The translations under genes and the position numbers were made by a program. Below, one piece after another: positions 56,611 through 64,000 of a DNA stretch of 64,000 bases (positions are counted from its first letter, which is position 1; each line of letters opens with the position of its first letter). Below the pieces are notes generated by a model. It had not been told where the DNA came from, made no database searches, and saw only the letters and a list, made by a program, of their open reading frames with translations. The stretch is taken from positions 3,083,139 through 3,147,138 of the forward strand of contig NZ_LN929908.1 of assembly GCF_001494595.1 (NCBI RefSeq). The letters run 5' to 3'. This DNA comes from Mycobacterium sp. M26 (GTDB lineage: Bacteria; Actinomycetota; Actinomycetes; Mycobacteriales; Mycobacteriaceae).

Positions 56611-57760
56611 GACTGAGGCTTTCATCGTTGATGCAACCCGAACCGCAGTGGGTAGGCGCAAGGGCGGTTTCGCTGACGCCCATCCGGCCGATATGGCCGC
56701 CCACGTCATCAAGACGATCGTCAGTCGCCACGACATCGACCCGGCCGCCATCGATGACGTGATCCTGGGCTGCCTGGACAACATCGGTTCGCAGGCAGGC
56801 GATATCGCCCGCACGTCCGCCCTGGCCGCCGGCCTGCCGGAGTCGGTACCCGGCGTCACGATCGACCGCCAGTGCGGTTCAGCACAGCAGGCCGTGCATT
56901 TCGCCGCCCAGGCCGTAATGAGCGGCACCTCCGACCTGATCGTCGCGGGCGGCGTGCAGAAGATGAGCCAGTACCCGATCCTGTGTGCGTTCAACGCCGG
57001 TGAGCCGTTCGGGTCGTCGGACCCGTGGACCGACTGCGAAGGCTGGCAGGCACGCTACGGCGACCAGGAGATCTCGCAGTTCCGCGGTGCGGAGATGATC
57101 GCCGAGAAGTGGAAGCTCAGCCGGGAGGACAACGAGCGCTTCGCGCTCGAAAGCCACCGCCGCGCATTGGAGGCCATCGCGGACGGACGCTTCGCCCGCG
57201 AGATCACCGAGTTCAAGGGCGTCAGCGTCGATGAGGGCCCGCGCGCCGACACCTCATTGGAGAAAATGGCGAGCCTGCCCACGCTCGTCGAGGGCGGTGT
57301 GCTGACGGCTGCCGTCGCCAGCCAGATCTCCGACGGTGCCGCCGCACTGCTGGTGGCGTCGAAGGCCGCGGTGGATCGATTCGGGCTCACTCCCCGAGCC
57401 CGCATCCACCACATGTCCGTGCGCGGCGCCGACCCGGTGATGATGCTGACCGCCCCGATCCCGGCCACCGAGCATGCTCTTAAACGCGCCGGGATGTCGA
57501 TCGACGACATCGACACCGTCGAGATCAACGAGGCGTTCGCACCCGTCGTGCTCGCCTGGCTCGCCGATATCGGCGCCGATCCGGCCAAGGTCAACCCCAA
57601 CGGCGGCGCCATCGCACTCGGCCATCCGATCGGCTGCACCGGCGCCCGCCTGATGACCAGCATGCTGCACGAACTGGAACGCACCGGCGGCCGCTACGGC
57701 CTGCAGACCATGTGCGAGGGCGGCGGACAGGCCAACGTCACGATCATCGAACGGCTCTGA
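56609..57760 (+). CDS. Thiolase (acetyl-CoA C-acyltransferase)
   Basis: Encodes 383 residues, the family length. The catalytic Cys is in VTIDRQCGSAQQAVHFAA, the His in NEAFAPV region and the second Cys/His in GGAIALGHPIGCTGAR, with the terminal QTMCEGGGQAN. Thiolases cleave 3-ketoacyl-CoA in beta-oxidation. No ribosome site is visible upstream, and the AT-rich promoter-like DNA ends at the ATG, so the mRNA may be leaderless. The gene is followed after 4 bp by an acyl-CoA dehydrogenase gene. TetR control is plausible. Confidence 0.93.
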   Translation: MTEAFIVDATRTAVGRRKGGFADAHPADMAAHVIKTIVSRHDIDPAAIDDVILGCLDNIGSQAGDIARTSALAAGLPESVPGVTIDRQCGSAQQAVHFAAQAVMSGTSDLIVAGGVQKMSQYPILCAFNAGEPFGSSDPWTDCEGWQARYGDQEISQFRGAEMIAEKWKLSREDNERFALESHRRALEAIADGRFAREITEFKGVSVDEGPRADTSLEKMASLPTLVEGGVLTAAVASQISDGAAALLVASKAAVDRFGLTPRARIHHMSVRGADPVMMLTAPIPATEHALKRAGMSIDDIDTVEINEAFAPVVLAWLADIGADPAKVNPNGGAIALGHPIGCTGARLMTSMLHELERTGGRYGLQTMCEGGGQANVTIIERL

Positions 57761-57764
57761 CGCC

Positions 57765-58916
57765 ATGAAGCGATCACTCTACGACGCCGACCACGAGGCC
57801 TACCGCGAGACAGTCCGGGAGTTCCTGGCTCGCGAAGTCGCTCCCTACCAACATGACTGGGACAACGAGCGGTGGATTGACCGGTCGGTGTTCGGACGGG
57901 CAGCGAAGTCCGGCATCTACGCCCTGCAGATTCCGGAGGAGTACGGCGGCGCCGGTGAAGACGACTACCGGTACCGGATGATCGTCTGCGAAGAGGTCTC
58001 CCGGATCAATGCGTTGTCCTTCGGTCTCACCGTGAGCCTGCAGGACGATCTGGTGCTGCATTACCTGATCGACCTGACCAACGACGAACAGAAGGCACGC
58101 TGGTTGCCGGGGTTCGCCGCCGGTGACCTGATCGGTGCCCTGGCGATGACCGAACCCGGCGCCGGGTCGGATCTGCGGGGTATCCGCACCACCGCGCGCC
58201 AAGAAGGCGACAACTGGATCCTCAACGGGCAGAAGACATTCATCTCCAGCGGGATCATGTCCGACGTGCTGGTGGTTGCCGCCCGAACGAATCCCGAGGG
58301 CGGCTCGAACTCGCTGAGCCTGTTCGTCGTCGAGCGGGACACCCCCGGGTTCGAACGGGGCCGCAAGCTCGACAAGATCGGCCTGCCCGCCCAGGACACC
58401 GCAGAGCTGTTCTTCCGCGATGCCGTCGTACCGGCGACGAACCTGCTCGGTGAGCCCGGAAAGGGCCTGCAGTACTTGATGAGTCATCTCCCCCGTGAGC
58501 GGCTCGGGGTCACTGCCAAGGCGATGGCCACCACCCGCGCCATCTACCAGATGACCGTGGAGTACTGCCAGAGCCGGCAGGCGTTCGGCGGCCCCCTGAC
58601 CGACAAACAGCACATCCGGTTCGAGCTGGCGGAGCTGGCCACCGAGATCGACGTCGCCGAGGCCTACACCGACAAGAGTGTGCTCGCCTACAACGCCGGC
58701 GAGCTGACACCCGTGGACGCCGCCAAGGGTAAGTGGTACGTCAGCGAACTGCAGAAGCGCGTCATCGACCGCTGCCTGCAACTGCACGGCGGCTACGGCT
58801 ACATGCTGGAGTATCCGGTGGCGCGCGCCTATCTGGACACCCGTATCCAGACGATCTACGGCGGTACGACGGAGATCATGAAGGAAATCATCGGACGCGA
58901 GATCGCCGCGGGCTGA
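57765..58916 (+). CDS. Acyl-CoA dehydrogenase
   Basis: Encodes 383 residues with the FAD acyl-CoA dehydrogenase layout. Marks are MTEPGAGSDLRGIRTTA (FAD/substrate), DNWILNGQKTFISSG, RERLGVTAKAMATTRA, and the C-terminal QLHGGYGYMLEYPVARAYLDTRIQTIYGGTTEIMKEIIGRE, where the catalytic Glu lies in the GGTTEIMKE loop (shortened here). It oxidises acyl-CoA to enoyl-CoA, feeding the adjacent thiolase in beta-oxidation. The two genes are separated by 4 bp. Chain or branch specificity is unknown. Confidence 0.93.
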   Translation: MKRSLYDADHEAYRETVREFLAREVAPYQHDWDNERWIDRSVFGRAAKSGIYALQIPEEYGGAGEDDYRYRMIVCEEVSRINALSFGLTVSLQDDLVLHYLIDLTNDEQKARWLPGFAAGDLIGALAMTEPGAGSDLRGIRTTARQEGDNWILNGQKTFISSGIMSDVLVVAARTNPEGGSNSLSLFVVERDTPGFERGRKLDKIGLPAQDTAELFFRDAVVPATNLLGEPGKGLQYLMSHLPRERLGVTAKAMATTRAIYQMTVEYCQSRQAFGGPLTDKQHIRFELAELATEIDVAEAYTDKSVLAYNAGELTPVDAAKGKWYVSELQKRVIDRCLQLHGGYGYMLEYPVARAYLDTRIQTIYGGTTEIMKEIIGREIAAG

Positions 58917-58933
58917 GCACCGTAGCGCTGGAG

Positions 58934-58975
58934 AGCGAGGCCCTCGACACCGATACAGGTGCCGGGGGCCTCGCT
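58934..58975. terminator. Hairpin after the acyl-CoA dehydrogenase gene
   Basis: AGCGAGGCCC (58934-58943) and GGGCCTCGCT (58966-58975) form a perfect 10-bp stem followed by TT. It lies between convergent acyl-CoA dehydrogenase and P450 genes and can terminate both. Confidence 0.7.
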
Positions 58976-58998
58976 TTCGACGTTGCGTCCCTTCGCTT

Positions 58999-60276
58999 CT
59001 AGTCCAGGGTGTAGGGCAGCCGCTTGACCGCGGTGATGAAGTTACCGGTCAAGTACTCCGGCTCACCCACCCGCAGGTTCGGCGCGCGGGTGATCAGCTC
59101 GCGGAAGATCGACTCCAGCTGCATCTTGCCCATGAACGCGCCCATGCAGAAGTGCGGACCGCCACCGCCGAAGCTCAGATGCGGGTTCGGTGAGCGAGTG
59201 ATGTCGAAGGTGTAGGGATCATTGAACACTCGCTCGTCACGGTTGGCCGAGGAGTACACCATCGTCACCCAGTCCCCCTGCCGGATGTGCTGGCCGTGCA
59301 GTTCGGTGTCCTGCGTCGCGGTGCGACGGAACGTCATGACCGGCGTGGTCCACCGCACGAATTCCTCGATCGCCAACTTGATGTGTCCGTCGAAGTCATT
59401 CTGCAGCAACGCCTTCTGCTCGGGGAACCGATCCAGTGCGATGGTGGAGAAGGTGGTCGTGGTCTTGGTGGTGTCGTTGCCGGCCACCGAGAGCAGGACG
59501 AAGTAGGGGCCGAGTTCGTCGTCGGTGAGTGTGCGGCCGTCGACCTCGGCCTGCACCAGCGAGGTCATCAGGTCGTTCTCGGGCTTCTCCCGCCGCGCCT
59601 GGGCGAGACTCATCCCGATATCGAGCAGACCGACCAGGGAGTCGGTGAGCACCTCGCCCGGCTCACGTCCGGCGGCGACATCATGGTCGGCCCACGCGAC
59701 CATGCCCTCGGCAAGCTGCGCCGCGTGGTCGCGTTGCTCCTCCGGGAGCCCAAGCATGTCGTAGATGGTCCACATCGGCAGGCGTTTGGACACCTGCTCG
59801 ACGAAATCACCGTCCTTGGTGTCGAGCAGATCATCGACGATCGCCTTTGCCTGGTGGTCGATCTGGTCCTTGATCTTCGCGACCTGGCGGGGCGTGAAGA
59901 CGGAGCTGACCAGTCTGCGCAGACTGGAATGGGCGGCGCCGTCCATGCCGAGGAAGGACTGCGTGGCATCGAGCATCTCTTCGGGCACCGCCTCAAAGGT
60001 GATGCCCTGACCCGAGCAGAAGATCTCAGGATTCTTGCTGACGTAGGCGACGTCCTCGTGCCGGGTGACGACCCAGACACCGTCGATCTCCGGCTCCATC
60101 ATCGAGCCCTCGATCGGCGGGTGCCAACTCACCGGGCGTTCGTCACGCAGGATCTTGAACGCCTTCTCACGGTCGTCGAAGCTCTGCGCCCAGAAGTCCA
60201 GCGACGAGATGCCCACCGGGTCGAAGGGTGGACGCTCGGTGCTTGTCGACGAAGCGGTGACGGGTTCGGTGTTCAT
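58999..60276 (-). CDS. Cytochrome P450
   Basis: Encodes 425 residues from ATG 60276, preceded by GGAGG. The I-helix oxygen-activation motif is AGNDTTK, the ExxR is in IEEFVR, and the haem-thiolate Cys is Cys377 in FGGGGPHFCMG. It is soluble, as expected for actinobacterial P450s. The overall pattern resembles mycobacterial P450s of lipid and sterol oxidation (CYP124/125/142 neighbourhood), though the subfamily is uncertain. It is last in a leftward run with a reductase, a 3Fe-4S ferredoxin, an aldehyde dehydrogenase and an SDR, which supply electrons and process an alcohol or aldehyde product. Confidence 0.93.
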   Translation of the reverse strand: MNTEPVTASSTSTERPPFDPVGISSLDFWAQSFDDREKAFKILRDERPVSWHPPIEGSMMEPEIDGVWVVTRHEDVAYVSKNPEIFCSGQGITFEAVPEEMLDATQSFLGMDGAAHSSLRRLVSSVFTPRQVAKIKDQIDHQAKAIVDDLLDTKDGDFVEQVSKRLPMWTIYDMLGLPEEQRDHAAQLAEGMVAWADHDVAAGREPGEVLTDSLVGLLDIGMSLAQARREKPENDLMTSLVQAEVDGRTLTDDELGPYFVLLSVAGNDTTKTTTTFSTIALDRFPEQKALLQNDFDGHIKLAIEEFVRWTTPVMTFRRTATQDTELHGQHIRQGDWVTMVYSSANRDERVFNDPYTFDITRSPNPHLSFGGGGPHFCMGAFMGKMQLESIFRELITRAPNLRVGEPEYLTGNFITAVKRLPYTLD

Positions 60277-60338
60277 ACTGCTGCCTCCGGGGCTTTCACA
60301 ATCGGTTGGGGCTGGTGTTCCTGAGTGATGGGCGGTGG

Positions 60339-61928
60339 TTACGGGACGCTGGCCGCCGCCAGGAGCGCACCGCGGTCGACGATCTTGACCCGCGGGCGCG
60401 AAGCCTGGGCTCCGAGTCGCCGCTCGAGTCCGTCGATCAGATGCCAACCCGCCAGATCGACCACCGCCACACCGCTGTCGCTCAAGGTCTCGGCGTCCAG
60501 CCGGGCCGGCTGCCCCGATTCGGGCAGGGCTCCGTTGCGGGCATCGGCGAGCAGGTTCGCGACGGTCTCTCTGGCGCACAATCTATTCGTGCCGATGACG
60601 CCCTTGGGGCCACGCTTGATCCAGCCGACCACGTAGACGCCCGGCACCACAGCACCGGCATCGACGACGCGACCGTCGACATTGGGAACCAGCCCGGCGG
60701 CGTCGTCGAAGGGCAGGCCGTCGATCGGGGTGCCGCGATAGCCGATCGAGCGCAACACTGTCGATGTTTCGACCGCGGCCACTCCTGTGCCATCAACGAC
60801 CTCGATACCCTCCACCCGATCGGTCCCCAGCACCCGTACGGGACGTGCCCCGAAGCGCAGCACGATCCGCCGGTTGGCCGGATTGGTTGCCCGCCCGGCA
60901 TATTCGCTGACGATGTCGAACTTCAGCCCACGCTCGTGATCATCGGGCCGCGCGCCCAGCTCACCCTCGACGACGACATCCACACCGGGGATGTCGCCGA
61001 GCGCAAGCAACTCGCCGACCGAGAACGCGCCGTCGGCGGCTCCTCGCCGGCCCAGGATGACCACCTCGCGCACACCGCTACCGCACAGCTGTTGCAGAGC
61101 GTGATCGGCGATATCGGTGGCAGCCAGCTGATCGGCGTCCAGAACCAGCATCCGGGCCGCATCGAGCGCCACGTTGCCGTTCCCGACGATCACCACGCGG
61201 GGCCCGCGCAGGTCCACCTGCAGCCCGGCACGGTCGGGATGGCCGTTGTACCAGCTCACGAAGTCGGCAGCGCCCATGTTGCCGGGCAACTGTTCGCCGG
61301 GGATACCCAGATCGCGGGTTTGGGAGGCGCCCACGGCATAGATCACCACGTCGTGGCTGGCCATCAGCTCGTCGTGCGTGATGTCGCGGCCGACGGTGAC
61401 ATTGAAGAAACACCGCACGTTCGGACTGGCCAGCGCGGTCTCGAAAACCTCGACCACGTCTTTGGTCCGCTGGTGGTCGGGGGCGACACCGAAGCGCACC
61501 AACCCGAACGGTGTCGGAAGACGATCGAAGACATCGACTTCCACGCCCGTCGTCAGCGCCAGATCGGCGACGGCGTAGCAGGCGGCCGGACCGGCTCCGA
61601 CAACCGCGACCCGAAGCGTGTCACGCCCCAACGGGCCGGGCTCCCACTTTGCCGGGTTCGGCCGGACCACCAACGGTTCGGCGGCGAAGTAGTCGGCGTT
61701 GATCTTCGCGAACCGTGCCTGCGATGCCGGAACGTCATCCTCGTGGTAAATCGCACCGACCGGGCACACCGCCTCACAGGCCCCGCAGTCCACGCAGGTA
61801 GTCGGATCGATATAGAGCATCGGGGCAGCCGTCCCGTCTCGACCGGGAACGGGCCGGATGCAGTCGACGGGACACACCGGGATGCAACTGGCGTCGGTGC
61901 AACAGTTTTGGGTGATGACGAAGGCCAT
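60339..61928 (-). CDS. fprB: Ferredoxin-fused ferredoxin-NADP reductase, FprB-like
   Basis: Encodes 529 residues. The N-terminal ferredoxin has two cysteine clusters, CCTDASCIPVCPVDC and CVDCGACEAVCP. The flavoprotein part starts near residue 107 with VVGAGPAACYAVADLAL (FAD) and has IVGNGNVALDAARML (NADPH), followed by IKRGPKGVIGTNRLCARETV. This is the FprB (Rv0886) arrangement of a ferredoxin joined to an adrenodoxin-reductase-like enzyme. It would feed electrons from NADPH to the small ferredoxin or directly to the P450. It is 62 bp from the P450 start, in the same direction. Confidence 0.92.
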   Translation of the reverse strand: MAFVITQNCCTDASCIPVCPVDCIRPVPGRDGTAAPMLYIDPTTCVDCGACEAVCPVGAIYHEDDVPASQARFAKINADYFAAEPLVVRPNPAKWEPGPLGRDTLRVAVVGAGPAACYAVADLALTTGVEVDVFDRLPTPFGLVRFGVAPDHQRTKDVVEVFETALASPNVRCFFNVTVGRDITHDELMASHDVVIYAVGASQTRDLGIPGEQLPGNMGAADFVSWYNGHPDRAGLQVDLRGPRVVIVGNGNVALDAARMLVLDADQLAATDIADHALQQLCGSGVREVVILGRRGAADGAFSVGELLALGDIPGVDVVVEGELGARPDDHERGLKFDIVSEYAGRATNPANRRIVLRFGARPVRVLGTDRVEGIEVVDGTGVAAVETSTVLRSIGYRGTPIDGLPFDDAAGLVPNVDGRVVDAGAVVPGVYVVGWIKRGPKGVIGTNRLCARETVANLLADARNGALPESGQPARLDAETLSDSGVAVVDLAGWHLIDGLERRLGAQASRPRVKIVDRGALLAAASVP

Positions 61929-61956
61929 CGATATGCCTCTCTAGCTGGCCGGCGGT

Positions 61957-62142
61957 TCAGTTCTCGACGGTGATGGCGCCGGTGGGACAGGTGGATGCGG
62001 CTTCGGCGACCGGGCTCGGGTCGGCACCAGCAGCGGCCAGGACGTGTGACTGACCGTCCTCGCCGATCTCGAAGACGTCCGGCGCGATCATTTCGCACAG
62101 CCCAATGCCCGAGCACTTGGTGGTGTCGACACGGATCTTCAT
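61957..62142 (-). CDS. Small [3Fe-4S]-type ferredoxin
   Basis: Encodes 61 residues. The cluster cysteines are Cys10, Cys16 and Cys52 (CSGIGLC and STCPTGA), with Ile13 at the place where [4Fe-4S] proteins have the fourth Cys, so a [3Fe-4S] cluster is expected. Such ferredoxins are standard partners of mycobacterial P450s. Its ATG shares one base with the aldehyde dehydrogenase stop, and the reductase gene follows after 28 bp. Confidence 0.93.
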   Translation of the reverse strand: MKIRVDTTKCSGIGLCEMIAPDVFEIGEDGQSHVLAAAGADPSPVAEAASTCPTGAITVEN

Positions 62143-63542
62143 CAGAAGACCTTCCGCATGATCCTGATCGCCCGATCGGTGTAGGGCGGATACGTCAACT
62201 TCAGATCCGGCTTCGCGGTCTTGGCCAGCACGGCACGACGGTGGCTCAGCGCCTCGAACCCCCAGCGGCCGTGATACTGCCCCATTCCGCTGGCCCCCAC
62301 TCCCCCGAACGGAAGTTGCGGAACCAGGCAGTGCATCGCGACATGGTTGATCACCGCACCACCGGAGGGAATCGCGTCGACCAGTTCGCGCCCCAACTGC
62401 TGTGAGTTGGTGAACACGTAGAGCGCCAGTGGTTTGGGCCGTGAGTTGACGAAGTGCACTGCCGCATCAGTGGATTCAACGGCCAGGATCGGCAAGATCG
62501 GCCCGAAGATCTCATCGGCCATCACCGAATCGGTGGGTGCCGGGTCCCTGATCACCGTCGGCTCGACTGCCAGCGTCGCGACGTCCGCGTTGCCACCGGC
62601 GACGATGCGTCCGGTGGTGGTCTCGATCAGTCCCGCGATCCTGTCGAACTGTCGCTGGTTGACGATCCGCTGACCGCTGCCGGACTCCTCGGAGCGAAAT
62701 GCCGCCATGGCCGCGACGACTTTCTCGGTGAAGGTATCGACGACCGCCCGGTCGGCCAGCACGTAGTCCGGGGCGATGCAGGTCTGCCCCGAATTCAATA
62801 GCTTCACCCACGCCACCCGCCGCGCTGCGACGTCGAGATCAGCATCCGCGGTGACGATCACCGGGCTTTTGCCGCCCAGTTCGAGGGTCACCGGGGTCAG
62901 GGTGGGTGCAGCCGCGGCCATGATCTTGCGGCCGATCTCCGTTCCGCCGGTGAACAGCACATGATCGAACCCTTGGGCGATCAGGCTCTGGGTGGTGTTG
63001 GCATCACCCTCGATCACCTGAATAGCCTGTGTATCAAGATATTTCGATACCAGTTCGGCCATGAGCCCAGAGGTGGCCGGGGCCAGCTCGGAGGGCTTGA
63101 GCACCGCGCAGTTGCCTGCGGCCACCGCCGCCACCAGCGGGGCCATGCTCAGGTAGAACGGGTAATTCCACGGTCCGATCACCAGGACCACGCCCAGGGG
63201 GTCGTACTGCACCCAGCCCCGGCCCGGGAGCTGGGCCATCGGCAGCGGCTGGCGGCTGCGCCGCATCCACTTCTTCAGATGCTTACGCGCATAGGCGGCC
63301 TCGCCCTTGGTGGAGGCGATATCGCCCAACCACGCCTCGACCGGCGGGCGGCCCAGGTCCTCGGCCAGTGCCTGCGCGATGGCCGGCTCCTGTTCGTCGC
63401 ACATCGCCTCGATGGCGTTGAGCTGGTCGAGCCGCCACTGTACTGGCTTGGTGCGCCCCATCGAGAACATCTGGCGCAGTCCGGGAAGAACCGCCTCGGC
63501 CGGCTCTCCCACCGGCAGGGGTGTGACTGCATCGATCGTCAT
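62142..63542 (-). CDS. Aldehyde dehydrogenase
   Basis: Encodes 466 residues of the class-3-like ALDH family. Marks are VLVIGPWNYPFYLSMAPL, KPSELAPATS, FTGGTEIGRKIM, the general-base Glu in LELGGKSPVIV and the nucleophile Cys in NSGQTCIAPDY, then EIFGPILPIL and the C-terminal PFGGVGASGMGQYHGRWGFEALSH. It oxidises an aldehyde to an acid with NAD(P). The C-terminal hydrophobic or membrane anchor of class 3 enzymes is not obvious. In this operon it probably completes the oxidation started by the P450 and the SDR. Confidence 0.93.
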   Translation of the reverse strand: MTIDAVTPLPVGEPAEAVLPGLRQMFSMGRTKPVQWRLDQLNAIEAMCDEQEPAIAQALAEDLGRPPVEAWLGDIASTKGEAAYARKHLKKWMRRSRQPLPMAQLPGRGWVQYDPLGVVLVIGPWNYPFYLSMAPLVAAVAAGNCAVLKPSELAPATSGLMAELVSKYLDTQAIQVIEGDANTTQSLIAQGFDHVLFTGGTEIGRKIMAAAAPTLTPVTLELGGKSPVIVTADADLDVAARRVAWVKLLNSGQTCIAPDYVLADRAVVDTFTEKVVAAMAAFRSEESGSGQRIVNQRQFDRIAGLIETTTGRIVAGGNADVATLAVEPTVIRDPAPTDSVMADEIFGPILPILAVESTDAAVHFVNSRPKPLALYVFTNSQQLGRELVDAIPSGGAVINHVAMHCLVPQLPFGGVGASGMGQYHGRWGFEALSHRRAVLAKTAKPDLKLTYPPYTDRAIRIMRKVF

Positions 63543-63549
63543 CGGAACC

Positions 63550-64000
63550 TCAGATCTCCGGCGCCGCTACCACTCCGGTGCCCACCGCTCCGGAGATTCC
63601 GCCATCGATGGCGAGGGCTTGGCCGTTGACCCACCCCGCTGCGTCGGAGGCCAGGAACAGCACCACGGAGGCGATGTCTTCGGGTTGGGCGTGCCGACCG
63701 AGCAGGTCCTTCAGGCCGTCGAGGGTGTCCTTGCCCATCGATTCCTCGAAGTCGACCAGGATCGGCGTCTCCACCGGACCCGGCAGCACGGCATTGATGC
63801 GGAAACCCATCTGGCCGAAGGCCAGACCCATGGACATGGCGTAGACGGTGCTGAACTCCTTGGAGAAGTTGTAGGCGTTGCCCTCCTGGGGATTCTCCTT
63901 GAACCACGCCGCGCCCTCTTCGAACGTGTCGGTGGCCAGCACGTCACGCAGCGCCTCCAGGCGCAGCGGCCAGCCGAAGCCGGCCGTCGACGACACGATG
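63550..64000 (-). CDS. Short-chain dehydrogenase/reductase, C-terminal part
   Basis: The gene enters from the right edge, so its N-terminal NAD(P)-binding motif is not visible. The visible 150 residues show the tail of the Ser region (IVSSTAGF), the catalytic Tyr/Lys as YNFSKEF, INAVLPGPVETPIL and the C-terminal LFLASDAAGWVNGQALAIDGG, all standard for classical SDRs. The insertion after the Ser (LEALRDVLATDTFEEGAAWF) resembles 3-alpha-hydroxysteroid or coniferyl-alcohol dehydrogenases. It lies 7 bp before the aldehyde dehydrogenase gene in the same operon. Confidence 0.88.
   Translation of the reverse strand, partial: IVSSTAGFGWPLRLEALRDVLATDTFEEGAAWFKENPQEGNAYNFSKEFSTVYAMSMGLAFGQMGFRINAVLPGPVETPILVDFEESMGKDTLDGLKDLLGRHAQPEDIASVVLFLASDAAGWVNGQALAIDGGISGAVGTGVVAAPEI

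Overview
This is a GC-rich actinobacterial window, almost certainly from a rapid-growing, environmental-type Mycobacterium (Mycolicibacterium). The housekeeping backbone follows the order remembered for the M. tuberculosis Rv2868c-Rv2895c interval: ispG-rip1-dxr, the MPT83/MPT70 fasciclin pair, an Rv2876-like protein, rlmN-cdsA-frr-pyrH, amiC, tsf-rpsB, an M23 peptidase-like protein, xerC and a siderophore-interacting protein. Several accessory blocks interrupt that backbone. Synteny and family statements come from general knowledge; no database search was possible.

Layout. 1-2866: isoprenoid (MEP pathway) genes and the Rip1 site-2 protease, leftward. 3042-9178: a rightward operon with an IdeR-like box, encoding an Fe(III)-type ABC importer and then one large protein that joins an adenylation domain, a carrier domain and a membrane acyltransferase-3 domain. 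9232-10763: two fasciclin-domain antigens (MPT83/MPT70 type) with a SigK-like promoter. 10781-29790: a 19-kb Wzx/Wzy-type exopolysaccharide locus. It has a phosphoglycosyltransferase initiator, three GT4 glycosyltransferases, GDP-mannose dehydratase and a related reductase/dehydratase, flippase, polymerase, Wzz-like protein, a BY-kinase-like protein, two acyl/acetyltransferases, a secreted glycoside hydrolase and three paralogous LIP-family esterases. It is arranged in leftward runs with 4-bp stop/start overlaps plus one rightward pair, and its promoter regions are AT-rich islands. 30073-32728: a PuuE-type allantoinase-like deacetylase, a photolyase and an Rv2876-like membrane protein.

32811-36155: rlmN, cdsA, frr and pyrH, leftward. 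36751-42757: a leftward operon of copper amine oxidase, APC permease and a MacB/FtsX-type ABC system. 42822-46038: amiC, tsf and rpsB. 46318-49277: M23-like protein, SelO and XerC. 49341-53812: a divergent module in which a two-cysteine CsoR/CstR-family repressor, a 55-residue cysteine-rich protein and a secreted protein face an mmpS-mmpL pair across a perfect inverted-repeat operator. 53809-56354: siderophore-interacting protein, a membrane protein and a TetR regulator. 56609-64000: a catabolic set of thiolase, acyl-CoA dehydrogenase, P450, ferredoxin-fused reductase, 3Fe-4S ferredoxin, aldehyde dehydrogenase and SDR. It looks like oxidation of a hydrophobic substrate to an acid followed by beta-oxidation.

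The parts most worth following up are the polysaccharide locus with its three esterases, the single-polypeptide adenylation-carrier-acyltransferase in an apparently iron-regulated operon, and the CstR-like control of an MmpS/MmpL transporter. No tRNA, rRNA, CRISPR array, insertion sequence or prophage was seen.
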